Below are positions 1 to 7,194 of a stretch of DNA of 17,697 nt, piece by piece. Position 1 is the first letter of the stretch. Each line of letters opens with the position of its first letter. The position numbers and the translations under genes were made by a program. The stretch is from the NCBI GenBank assembly GCA_026398575.1, contig JAPLSP010000115.1, positions 1-17,697 of the forward strand. Direction: 5' to 3'. The DNA comes from Candidatus Sumerlaeota bacterium (GTDB taxonomy: Bacteria; Sumerlaeota; Sumerlaeia; JADFCT01). The notes under the pieces are model-generated. The model saw nothing but the letters and a program-made list of their open reading frames with translations, ran no database searches and was not told the origin of the DNA.

Positions 1-45
1 GCCGCCCGACGGAGCGAGCGGCCTACCACGCGGCGCCAAGCTATG
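1..45. repeat. Dispersed GC-rich repeat, left copy
   Basis: These 45 bases match the reverse complement of 17641-17685 at about 42 of 46 aligned columns (two single-base gaps, two substitutions). The copy is cut by the window edge, so its full length is unknown. It contains GCCGC at 1-5 and GCGGC at 18-22, which can pair, giving the element a REP-like palindromic character. It occupies the place where tsf often sits upstream of pyrH. No coding potential is evident. Confidence 0.7.
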
Positions 46-150
46 AGCCGGGATGCGTCCTGGAAGGCCTGGGTTGACAAAGGCCCTGAAATGGGAGAGT
101 CTTTTTTCGCGCATCGCCGTATTGACCGTCTTTCATAAGGAATTGCATTT

Positions 151-999
151 ATGAGCGCAGCGAAAAAAAGCAAGCAACGAAAAACAGGCGCCCCGCGCCA
201 GCGTTCGCAATCCGCGCCTGGAAAGGCCGCCAAGATGGTCCCGGCACGCAGAGACCGCGGCGGCCTGCCTGGCGCTTCGGATCTTAGATATCGGCGCATT
301 CTTCTGAAGCTCAGCGGCGAAGCGGGGAAGGGCAAGCGCTCGGGCGCCATTGATTTCGATCGGATGGACCAGCTGGTCCGGCGGGCGATCAAGCCTTTGA
401 CGGCGCTGGGCGCCCAGGTCGGCGTTGTGATTGGCGGCGGCAATCTGCTGCGCGGCGCGCAGGCCCAAGCCGGCGGCGTCAGCATGGATCGCACCGTGCT
501 GGATGACCTCGGGATGCTGGCGACGGTGATGAACGCGGTCGCGCTCAAAGGCGCCTGCGAACAAAATGGCGTCGAGGCATGCGTCCTGTCGGCGGTCCCC
601 ATGGAAAAAGTGGCTGCCTACTTCACCCGCGATCGCGCCCGGCGGCTGCTCGATCAGGGCGTGGTCACGATCTTTGCCGGCGGCACGGGCAATCCTTACT
701 TCACGACGGATTCGGCGGCGGCGCTGCGGGCGGCGGAAATCGGCGCGGGCGCCTTGTTCAAGGCCACCACGGTTGACGGCGTTTATGACCGCGATCCCCG
801 CAGGCATCCGGACGCGCGGCGCTTCAAGAAGCTCTCTTTTGATGAAGCCATCCGCCGCGAGTTGCGCATTATGGACCTGACAGCCTTTTCCATTTGCCGC
901 GATCAGGGCATCCCGATTATTATTTTTCCCTTCGAGCCCTTGGAAAATATCATCGCCGTTGCGCAAGGGGCGGACTTAGGAACCATTATTGGAGGATAA
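151..999 (+). CDS. pyrH: UMP kinase (uridylate kinase)
   Basis: Phosphorylates UMP to UDP with ATP in cytoplasmic pyrimidine nucleotide synthesis. The 282-residue product shows the bacterial UMP kinase signature set: LLKLSGE near residue 51, the glycine loop VVIGGGNLLRG (92-102), R-V-DDLGMLATVMNAVALK (about 114-133), GTGNPYFTTDSAAALRA (178-194) and ATTVDGVYDRDP (205-216). AAGGA at 137-141 is 9 bases before ATG 151. Residues 1-46 form a Lys/Arg/Ala/Pro-rich extension before the usual start of the fold; most bacterial PyrH proteins are about 235-250 residues and lack it. A later start is possible, but 151 has the ribosome site. A TTGACA at 74-79 could be a -35 element, but I see no good -10. 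The stop is 4 bases from frr, so the two are co-translated. The family call is very secure; the role of the extension is unknown. Confidence 0.96.
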   Translation: MSAAKKSKQRKTGAPRQRSQSAPGKAAKMVPARRDRGGLPGASDLRYRRILLKLSGEAGKGKRSGAIDFDRMDQLVRRAIKPLTALGAQVGVVIGGGNLLRGAQAQAGGVSMDRTVLDDLGMLATVMNAVALKGACEQNGVEACVLSAVPMEKVAAYFTRDRARRLLDQGVVTIFAGGTGNPYFTTDSAAALRAAEIGAGALFKATTVDGVYDRDPRRHPDARRFKKLSFDEAIRRELRIMDLTAFSICRDQGIPIIIFPFEPLENIIAVAQGADLGTIIGG

Positions 1000-1003
1000 T
1001 GAT

Positions 1004-1564
1004 ATGCTAGAAGCCATCAAGAAAGACGCCAGGGAAAAAATGGACAAAGCGCTGAAGACGCTCGAGCATCACTTCGAAACGCTGCGCACCGGACGCGCCT
1101 CGCTGTCCATTGTGCAGGATGTGAAGGTGGACCCCTACAACAGCGGCGCTCTGCCGTTGAACCAGGTGGCGTCGCTCTCCACGCCTGACGCCAAGAGCAT
1201 CGTGATCCAGCCGTGGGATAAGTCCGTCATCGGCTTGATCGAAAAAGCGATCTTGGCCGCCAATCTGGGCATCACCCCGGCGAACGACGGAACCTTGATC
1301 CGCCTGGTCGTTCCGCCGATGACCGAGGAGCGGCGCAAGGAAGTGGTCAAGCATGCGCACAAAGTGGCCGAGGAAGCGCGTGTGTCCATCCGCAACGTCC
1401 GCCGGCACGTCAATGAAGAAATCAAGAAAAACGAGAAGAAGCATGAAATCACCGAGGACGACCGCGACCGTCTTCTCAAAGAAATCCAAACACAGACCGA
1501 CGATCATATCAAAAAAATAGACGCGATGCTGGCGGCCAAGGAGAAGGAGATCATGGCGGTGTAA
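1004..1564 (+). CDS. frr: Ribosome recycling factor
   Basis: With EF-G, splits the post-termination ribosome so subunits can be reused. The 186-residue product matches the usual length of about 185. It carries family blocks throughout: the N-terminal helix ending in F-TLRTGRAS, then YNSGALPLNQVASLS, IQPWDKSVIGLIEKAI, NLGITPANDGTLIRLVVPPMTEERR and the C-terminal helix VSIRNVRRHVNEEIKK. GGAGG at 991-995, overlapping the end of pyrH, lies 8 bases before ATG 1004. An in-frame TTG at 989 lies upstream of that ribosome site and is rejected as start. pyrH-frr adjacency is one of the most conserved bacterial gene orders. Essential housekeeping gene with no odd residues noticed. Confidence 0.97.
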   Translation: MLEAIKKDAREKMDKALKTLEHHFETLRTGRASLSIVQDVKVDPYNSGALPLNQVASLSTPDAKSIVIQPWDKSVIGLIEKAILAANLGITPANDGTLIRLVVPPMTEERRKEVVKHAHKVAEEARVSIRNVRRHVNEEIKKNEKKHEITEDDRDRLLKEIQTQTDDHIKKIDAMLAAKEKEIMAV

Positions 1565-1766
1565 GACAGTGGAATTTGTTTCCGACGCTGGCGAGACGTA
1601 CCCTGTTGAAACACTGCGGGAAGATCAAATCATGGCGCTGCGATTTCGTCCTGCTTTGGCGGCATGACACTTCTTTGAGCGGAAATGGGGGAATGCGCCA
1701 TAGTGAGTCATAGAGTCCTTGTTAAGGCTTATGCGCGGATCTGCGCATGAAAGAAGGCGATGGTTT

Positions 1767-1994
1767 ATGATAAAGAGCGTCAAGATTGTTGTTGAAAAGC
1801 ATCTGGATGGTTATGTGGCCTATCCGCTGGGCGTCAGAGGTGTTGTTGTGGGAGAAGGCGACACCTATGAAGCGGCGCTGGCGGATGTTACATCCGCCAT
1901 TGCTTTTCATGTCGAGACCTTCGGCGCGGATACGCTGAAGAAAGACATGCCAGTTCTGGAGGCGTTTGTCGCGGAAGCGGGAGTGGCCGATTAA
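1767..1994 (+). CDS. HicB-family antitoxin-like protein, no HicA partner seen
   Basis: A 75-residue protein with the degenerate RNase-H-like HicB fold: VKIVVEKHLDGYVAYPLGVRGVVVGEGDTYEAALADV, followed by a helix, is the standard HicB/COG1598 layout (strand, DGYVAY turn, GDTYEEA helix). In classic systems HicB neutralises the mRNA-cleaving HicA toxin. No HicA is visible on either side, and there is no C-terminal helix-turn-helix or ribbon-helix-helix extension, so this may be an orphan or a different COG1598 subtype. ATG 1767 is chosen because AAGG at 1754-1757 is correctly spaced and the fold begins there; an in-frame upstream start at 1719 adds only unconserved residues. The 202 bases between frr and this gene hold no supported gene, only a small ATGCGC/GCGCAT hairpin (1731-1748). 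Confidence 0.72.
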   Translation: MIKSVKIVVEKHLDGYVAYPLGVRGVVVGEGDTYEAALADVTSAIAFHVETFGADTLKKDMPVLEAFVAEAGVAD

Positions 1995-2055
1995 GGGAAG
2001 ACTTCATCCGCGAATATGAAAAAGGATGAATGACCGTTCGGCAAAGGGGAATAAT

Positions 2056-2310
2056 ATGGTACTGTCATTGGAAATTCCGGACCGGTTCGCGATCGGCAAG
2101 AAGCCGGCGCAAATCATCGAGCAGCTAAAGCTTTCGCAAGCTCTTGTGCTATATCGCGATGGCGAGTATTCCCTGGAAGCGGCGTGCGAGTTTTCTGGCA
2201 CGGATCCATATTCGTTTATGCAAGAATGCGCCCGGCATGGAATAGATGTAATTGATTATGATGAGGAAGAACTCGTCCATGAGGTGCAAGCGCTAGGCGA
2301 GCGCGTATAA
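2056..2310 (+). CDS. UPF0175 family antitoxin
   Basis: An 84-residue protein resembling UPF0175, small helical proteins encoded with DUF3368 PIN toxins. Recognisable pieces are an N-terminal beta piece (LSLEIPDRFAIG), ALVLYRDGEYSLEAACEFSG, a helix-turn-helix-like segment continuing FMQECARHGIDVIDYDEEEL, and an acidic C-terminus. The expected role is to bind and inhibit the PIN nuclease encoded next and probably repress the pair. ATG 2056 follows AGGGGA (2045-2050); an in-frame start at 2026 lacks such a site. Its TAA shares one base with the ATG of the toxin (TAATG), the tight coupling typical of antitoxin-toxin pairs. Base composition here is more AT-rich than in the flanking housekeeping genes, consistent with acquisition. 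Confidence 0.85.
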   Translation: MVLSLEIPDRFAIGKKPAQIIEQLKLSQALVLYRDGEYSLEAACEFSGTDPYSFMQECARHGIDVIDYDEEELVHEVQALGERV

Positions 2311-2786
2311 TGATCATCGTCGCTGACAGTTCTCCCTTGATTGCACTGGCGGCATGTGATTGTCTGCATTTGCTGGACTCGCTTTTTCAGCAAGTCCGTA
2401 TTCCACCATCGGTCTTTGATGAGGTAACCATTGCCAATAAACCAATGGCCGACAAATTGCGGCAGTATCTTGACGGCAAAGTTGCGACATTAGCGTTTCG
2501 TGATTATGTCGTCGAAGCCACTGGCTTGGGACGGGGCGAAACGGACGCGATGATGCTATACAAGCAGCTCAAGGCGGATCGCTTGCTTGTGGACGACAAG
2601 CGCGCCCGGATGATAGCCCTTATTAATTCGATAGAAATCGTTGGAAGCCCCGGCATATTGGCAATAGCCAAAATCAAAGGCATTATTCCGGCGGCAAAAC
2701 CTCTGTTGGAAATAATGAGCCAGGCTAATATCAGAATCAGTCATCGCATAATTGATCACACATTGCGGATATGCGGAGAAAAGTAA
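2310..2786 (+). CDS. PIN-domain toxin, DUF3368 family
   Basis: A 158-residue PIN-fold protein, predicted metal-dependent RNase and toxin partner of the UPF0175 protein. PIN acidic positions are visible: D6 in IIVADSSPLI, a central acidic residue near FDEV (37-39), E77 and D79 in GLGRGETDAM, and D95/D96 in LLVDDKRAR. The last motif, with the GRGE motif before it, is characteristic of DUF3368. The C-terminal half (SPGILAIAKIKGIIPAAKPLLEIM) also matches that family's helix after the active site. All key acidic residues are present, so it looks active. Initiation at 2310 overlaps the antitoxin stop by one base, implying coupling. The module lies between frr and uppS, genes that are usually adjacent. 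Confidence 0.87.
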   Translation: MIIVADSSPLIALAACDCLHLLDSLFQQVRIPPSVFDEVTIANKPMADKLRQYLDGKVATLAFRDYVVEATGLGRGETDAMMLYKQLKADRLLVDDKRARMIALINSIEIVGSPGILAIAKIKGIIPAAKPLLEIMSQANIRISHRIIDHTLRICGEK

Positions 2787-2837
2787 TGGCGGCAAAAGCA
2801 ATCGTATTGTCGAGAAAACTAAAAAACATAGCTTTTA

Positions 2838-3635
2838 ATGGATTCGCTAATGAAGACCTCTAGGGACGAGGAAGCGCGTGCGCAGGAACTGCTGGCGAAG
2901 ATTGACCGGGCGCGCGTGCCCAGGCATATCGCCATCATCATGGACGGCAACGGGCGCTGGGCCAAGAAGGCCGGATTCATCGAGCGTCTGCGCGGACATG
3001 AAGCGGCCGCGGAATCGGTGCGCGCCTCCGTGCGCGGCTGCGGACAAGCGGGCGTCAGCGCGCTGACGCTCTATGCCTTCTCGACCGAGAACTGGAAGCG
3101 CCCGGCTCATGAAGTCGCCGGCCTCATGCGCTTGCTCGAGCGCTTCTGCAAAAGCGAAATCCCCGAACTCAACGAAAACAACGTGCGCATGACCACGAGC
3201 GGCGAAATTGACCAGCTGCCCGCCTATACGCGCCGGGCGCTGGCCAACACGATCAAAGCACTGGCCTCCAACACCGGCCTTGTCCTCAATCTCGCCCTGA
3301 ACTACGGCGGGCGGCAGGAAATCACGCGGGCCGCGCGCGCGCTGGCGCGCGAAGTCCGCGCCGGCCGCCTCGATCCCGAAGCCATTTCCGAAGGCGATCT
3401 GGCCGCGCGGCTTTATCATCCCGAGCTGGGCGATCCCGACTTGTTGATCCGCACCAGCGGCGAATTGCGCGTCAGTAATTTCATGCTCTGGGAGATCGCC
3501 TACGCCGAAATCGTCGTCACCCCGACGCTCTGGCCCGACTTCCGCAAATCCCACCTCTTCGAGGCGATCCTGGAATATCAAAAGCGCGACCGCCGCTATG
3601 GCGGCATAATCGGCGGCGTTGCGCGCAATGTCTGA
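2838..3635 (+). CDS. uppS: Undecaprenyl diphosphate synthase (cis-prenyltransferase)
   Basis: Elongates farnesyl diphosphate with isopentenyl units to undecaprenyl diphosphate, the lipid carrier for peptidoglycan and surface glycans; peripheral cytoplasmic membrane enzyme. The 265-residue product carries IAIIMDGNGRWAKK with the catalytic Asp (D36), ERLRGHEAAAES, LTLYAFSTENWKRP, LNYGGRQEI and LLIRTSGELRVSNFMLWEIAYAE, which holds the substrate-binding arginines (R205, R211) and a metal-binding Glu. Start is uncertain between ATG 2838 and ATG 2850; neither has a convincing ribosome site, and a 25-codon reading frame beginning at 2786 overlaps both. The usual partner cdsA does not follow; an HDOD protein does. 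Function is secure, start less so. Confidence 0.95.
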   Translation: MDSLMKTSRDEEARAQELLAKIDRARVPRHIAIIMDGNGRWAKKAGFIERLRGHEAAAESVRASVRGCGQAGVSALTLYAFSTENWKRPAHEVAGLMRLLERFCKSEIPELNENNVRMTTSGEIDQLPAYTRRALANTIKALASNTGLVLNLALNYGGRQEITRAARALAREVRAGRLDPEAISEGDLAARLYHPELGDPDLLIRTSGELRVSNFMLWEIAYAEIVVTPTLWPDFRKSHLFEAILEYQKRDRRYGGIIGGVARNV

Positions 3636-3651
3636 TGGAGAACCGTGCCTT

Positions 3652-5181
3652 ATGCTCATGGAAGAATTCATGGCAGTGGTTGACGCGAAAGGCGATCTGC
3701 CGGTCATACCGGCGATCCTGTCGCGCGTGTTGACGATTGTGCGCAGGGACAACAGCTCGGCGCGGGAACTGGCCAGCGTGATCCTGAAGGATCAGGCGCT
3801 GACGACCAGCCTGCTGCGCATGGCCAACTCGTCCTTTTATGCGACGGCCGGCAAGCCTGCGAAGTCCGTGTCGCAGGCCATCGTCGTCACGGGTTTCGAG
3901 AGCGTGCGCGACATGGCGGTCGGATTATCCATGTTCAAACTGCTGCGCAACCGCAAGATGGAGGACTATCTGACGTTGTTCTGGGTGCATTCGGTGGCCG
4001 TCGGCGTATGCGCCCAGGCGCTTTCCAAAGCCCTGAAAATGCAGGATACGGAGGAAGCGCTGGTGGCCGGCCTTCTTCACGACGTCGGCAAGCTGATCCT
4101 GCTGCGCTATCTGCCGGATGAGTTTTCCGAAGTCCTGCTGCTGGCGGACCAGGGCGTGCCCGTTCCCGAGGCCGAGGAAAAGGTGTTGCAACTGCGCCAC
4201 CAGGAAGTCGGCGAAGCGGTTTCGCTGCGATGGAATCTGCCGGAGCAAATCGTGCGCTGCATCCGCCACCATCACCACTTTGCCGATTTCCACAAGGACG
4301 AATATCTTTATCTGCTCAGCAACGTCGTGACGCTGTCCAATATCTTCGCGATGCATCATTACCCGTCTTCCGCCGTGCCGATGCGGATGCCGCTCGATCA
4401 GTTTTACGAACTGGCCAAAACGTATCTGGATCTCGATGAGCCGATCGTGCGCGAAGTGCTGAAAAACCTGCGCCGGCGGATCACCGAATACCTGGACATC
4501 TTCGAGATCAAGGCGCCTCATGAGGCGGGCGCCGAGCTGGACACGCTGGAGCGGGTTGAAGACATGGCGGCCAGGGCGCAGGCGCAGATCTACGCTCTGC
4601 AGCAGGAATTGAAGGTGAAAACCGCCGCGCTGCGCCACGTGGCGACAATCAGCAGCGCCATCATTGACGGCATGCCGATCACCGAGCTGATCGAGAAGAT
4701 TCTCGACTCGATCCAGACGTGCACGAGCGCGGACGCGGTGGCCTTGGCGCTGGTCAACCGCAACCGCGGACGGGTGGACGGCGTTGCGGGAGTCGGCTTC
4801 GGCATCCGGCCCATTGTCAAGAAGCTGCATCTTGCGTTGGACCGCAAAGACAATCTGATTTCACGCGCCATTCACGATCTCAGGCCCATTAATGTTTTGG
4901 ACGTCGAGTCGCCGATTTACTGCAAAGTCCTCTCGGAATGGGAGCGTTCGGTTTGGGGAGCGCCGGCATTCACCATCTGCCCCATCGTTTCGAAAGGCGT
5001 GGGTGTTGGGGCGATCATTGCGGACCGCCGCGCGTCGCAAAAAGCCCTTGCGGACAGCGACGTGGATTTAATCGCGATCTATGCGGACATGGTGGCCTCA
5101 GCCATCGAGCGCTATCGCAAGGAATCGGCCGCTGCCGAGCAAGCGGGCTCGGAACGCCGAAAATTAGCGCTGGCGAAATAG
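3652..5181 (+). CDS. HDOD-GAF signalling protein
   Basis: Predicted cytoplasmic regulator of 509 residues. The N-terminal HDOD domain (about 1-285) shows VILKDQALTTSLLRMANSSFY, an early His (H113, WVHSVAVG), LLHDVGK with the HD pair at 143-144, and IRHHHHFAD (H206-209). A coiled-coil linker (about 300-335) leads to a GAF-like domain (about 340-485; ADAVALALVNRNRGRVDGVAGVGFG and CPIVSKGVGVGAIIADRR). HDOD proteins are HD-GYP relatives that usually act as protein-interaction or sensory scaffolds; GAF domains bind small ligands. No GYP motif is seen, so cyclic-di-GMP hydrolysis is not expected. Starts at 3628, 3652, 3658 and 3670 are all possible; I chose ATG 3652 behind GGAG at 3637-3640. It begins within 16 bases of the uppS stop and is probably co-transcribed with it. 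Ligand and target are unknown. Confidence 0.85.
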   Translation: MLMEEFMAVVDAKGDLPVIPAILSRVLTIVRRDNSSARELASVILKDQALTTSLLRMANSSFYATAGKPAKSVSQAIVVTGFESVRDMAVGLSMFKLLRNRKMEDYLTLFWVHSVAVGVCAQALSKALKMQDTEEALVAGLLHDVGKLILLRYLPDEFSEVLLLADQGVPVPEAEEKVLQLRHQEVGEAVSLRWNLPEQIVRCIRHHHHFADFHKDEYLYLLSNVVTLSNIFAMHHYPSSAVPMRMPLDQFYELAKTYLDLDEPIVREVLKNLRRRITEYLDIFEIKAPHEAGAELDTLERVEDMAARAQAQIYALQQELKVKTAALRHVATISSAIIDGMPITELIEKILDSIQTCTSADAVALALVNRNRGRVDGVAGVGFGIRPIVKKLHLALDRKDNLISRAIHDLRPINVLDVESPIYCKVLSEWERSVWGAPAFTICPIVSKGVGVGAIIADRRASQKALADSDVDLIAIYADMVASAIERYRKESAAAEQAGSERRKLALAK

Positions 5182-5499
5182 CTCCCAGAGAAGCAGACTA
5201 AGAGCCGGTCGGAGAACCGCGTGTCGCCGCCATGAAAACGCCCAAATTCCGGCGTTTTTCATGGCGGCGACACGTTGGACATCCGATTCTTCGACAGGCT
5301 CATTATCAGGAGACAGGTTGAGCGAAAAGCTTGGGCATATAAATTGCTCAATAATGGAAATTTGACGGGGCCTGCAAAAAGCGCAAAAACACAAAGCGCA
5401 ATTTTGAGACTTTTACGTTTTCACGCGGATTGTTGTTTTATTTGTTCTTATATTCGTATGTGCGATTTGGTTTTGCTAGTTCCTTTTGGAACAGGTAAT
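5182..5499. other. Intergenic region before the exporter operon
   Basis: These 318 bases separate the HDOD gene from the TolC-like gene. They hold the long hairpin at 5220-5274. From about 5335 to 5490 the sequence becomes markedly AT-rich compared with both flanks, as expected for a promoter region, but I cannot point to a -35/-10 pair with good spacing. A reading frame runs through it in phase with the downstream gene, but its residues look unconserved. An in-frame ATG at 5458 is an alternative start for the TolC-like gene. Confidence 0.5.
5220..5274. repeat. Long near-perfect hairpin (23-bp stem)
   Basis: Left arm 5220-5242 and right arm 5251-5274 are reverse complements over 23 base pairs with one extra T bulged in the right arm and an 8-base loop. 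It lies 38 bases after the HDOD stop, so it may help end that transcript or protect its 3' end. The right arm is followed by a mixed sequence, not a run of T, so it is not a standard intrinsic terminator. It could also be a mobile palindromic repeat of REP or MITE type. No copy elsewhere in the window. Confidence 0.8.
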
Positions 5500-7194
5500 G
5501 TGGCTATTTTTTTCTTCTCATCAAACTCGACACCCTCCCGCCGCGAAGCGCGCGCCCTTCGGATCGCAAGTCTGTTGGCGCTGATGCTGGCCTGCGCGCT
5601 TGCGGGCGGATGCGCCCGATGGGCCAAAAAATTCGCCGATCGGGAAGTCTATGGCATAATTGACGCCAAATTCATCGAAGGCATGCCCACCACCTTTACC
5701 ATCGAAAGAACCGCCTCCCATGCGCTGCCCACCACTGTTGCGATGGCGACCTCCGACGCCGTCACGATAAAATTGGTGGATGCGATCGAAATCGCCGTTG
5801 AAAATTCCCGCGATTATCAAACCCAAAAAGAAACCTTGTTCATGGCAGCGCTGGATCTTACTCTGGCGCGCCATCAATGGGATCCTTTGTTTTCGGGAGA
5901 CGTGAGCGGCGAGGTCGAGCATACGATTGAGAAGCGATTCGTCACGGACCCGAATACGGGGCGTGTGACCGTCAAGCGCGAAGGCCGGGACGCGTTTGCC
6001 GGCGCCTTGAATCTGGGCGTGAAAAAAATGCTGGCGACGGGCGGCGACGTCTCGTTCGCATTCGCCGGCGAGCTGACGCGCGTCATCAGCGCCCATGATA
6101 CGCCCTTGAAAGGTTCGACGGTCAACGCCGGCATCATTCAGCCGTTGCTCAAGGGCGCGGGGATGACCGTGGCGCTGGAAAACATCCGCCAAGCCGAGCG
6201 GGATATGGGCTACGCGATCCGCACGTTCGTTTACTATCGGCAGAAATTTTCCGTCAGCGTGGCGCTCGCATATTTCGATCTCCTGCAGCAAAAAAAACAG
6301 GTGGCCAACGCCTTGAGTTTCTGGAACAATATGAAGCTCAGCCGGGAGCGCGCCGAAAGCATGGCGCAAGCCGGGCGCGTGCCTCAGTTCGAAGTGGATC
6401 AGCGGCGCCAGCGCGAATTGAGCGCGCGCGATGACTATCTCTCGAACAAACAGTCCTATGAAAACGCTCTCGACCAATTCAATATCCTGCTGGGATTATC
6501 GCCCTCTCTGGCCATTGACGCGGACTCGAGCGAAACCGAGCGAATGACGGCGCAGGGCCTGGATACCCTCAAGCTGACGACCGACGCGGCCACTTCGATC
6601 GCGTTCGAACGGCGGTTGGACTTGAGGACGATTCGCGACAAGGTCGCGGACGCCGAACGCAAGGTCAAAGTGGCCGAGAACGGCCTGCTGATGAGGTTGG
6701 ACGCCAATGCTTCCTGGCGCAACCGCTCAACCAATAGCAATACGCCCTTGAAATATGAAAAGGAAAACATGGTCATAGACTACGGCTTGAGCGCGGAACT
6801 GCCGCTGGATAAGAAGGCAGACCGCAATATCTATCGCCAAAGCCTGATTGACCTCGACGCCGCCAGACGCGCGAAGCAGGATACGGAGGACCGAATCCAG
6901 GTGGAGATCATCCGAAATCTGCGGCAGCTCGAGCAGACCGAGAGTAGTTATCTGATTCAAAGCAACAGCCTGAAACTGGCGGAACGCCGCGTGGACAGCA
7001 CGACCATGCTTCAGATGGCCGGACGCGCCAGTACGCGCGATGTTCTGGATTCCCAGGAGTCATATCTCAGCGCACAAAATTCCATGATCCGAACGTTGTT
7101 CAATCATGCGCGCGCCCGCTTGAACCTGTTTATCGCCATGGGCGCGCTGCGAGTGGACGATCAAGGATTATGGGAGGAGGACCTGCTCCAATGA
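5500..7194 (+). CDS. TolC-family outer-membrane lipoprotein (efflux channel)
   Basis: Predicted outer-membrane channel of a tripartite exporter, about 564 residues. The N-terminus has a basic stretch, a hydrophobic segment (LLALMLACALAGG) and a lipobox cysteine at residue 38 (LAGG-C), pointing to a lipidated protein like many OprM/TolC homologues. The rest is long amphipathic helix: QTQKETLFMAALDLTLARHQWDP, paired RQAERDMGYAIRTFVYYRQKF and ESYLSAQNSMIRTLFNHARARLNL near the end follow the duplicated outer-membrane efflux protein pattern. GTG 5500 is preceded by a modest GGAACAGG; ATG 5458 is the alternative and would give an unusually long signal sequence. The stop overlaps the adaptor start by 4 bases (ATGA). 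Substrate unknown. Fold call secure, start uncertain. Confidence 0.87.
   Translation: MAIFFFSSNSTPSRREARALRIASLLALMLACALAGGCARWAKKFADREVYGIIDAKFIEGMPTTFTIERTASHALPTTVAMATSDAVTIKLVDAIEIAVENSRDYQTQKETLFMAALDLTLARHQWDPLFSGDVSGEVEHTIEKRFVTDPNTGRVTVKREGRDAFAGALNLGVKKMLATGGDVSFAFAGELTRVISAHDTPLKGSTVNAGIIQPLLKGAGMTVALENIRQAERDMGYAIRTFVYYRQKFSVSVALAYFDLLQQKKQVANALSFWNNMKLSRERAESMAQAGRVPQFEVDQRRQRELSARDDYLSNKQSYENALDQFNILLGLSPSLAIDADSSETERMTAQGLDTLKLTTDAATSIAFERRLDLRTIRDKVADAERKVKVAENGLLMRLDANASWRNRSTNSNTPLKYEKENMVIDYGLSAELPLDKKADRNIYRQSLIDLDAARRAKQDTEDRIQVEIIRNLRQLEQTESSYLIQSNSLKLAERRVDSTTMLQMAGRASTRDVLDSQESYLSAQNSMIRTLFNHARARLNLFIAMGALRVDDQGLWEEDLLQ

Noticed and set aside
74..102. Promoter for pyrH based on TTGACA at 74-79
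   Set aside because: Nothing resembling a -10 lies 15-19 bases downstream; left as an unsupported possibility.
1569..1667. Possible 32-residue peptide from GTG 1569 with a protein-like composition (VEFVSDAGETYPVETL...)
   Set aside because: No ribosome site, no family recognised and very short; it could be a gene remnant but I cannot support it.
5220..5274. Standard intrinsic terminator
   Set aside because: The stem is strong but no T-run follows either arm.
5275..5499. Upstream extension of the TolC-like gene to TTG 5275
   Set aside because: It would put about 110 unconserved residues before the lipoprotein signal peptide, which would not work as an export signal.
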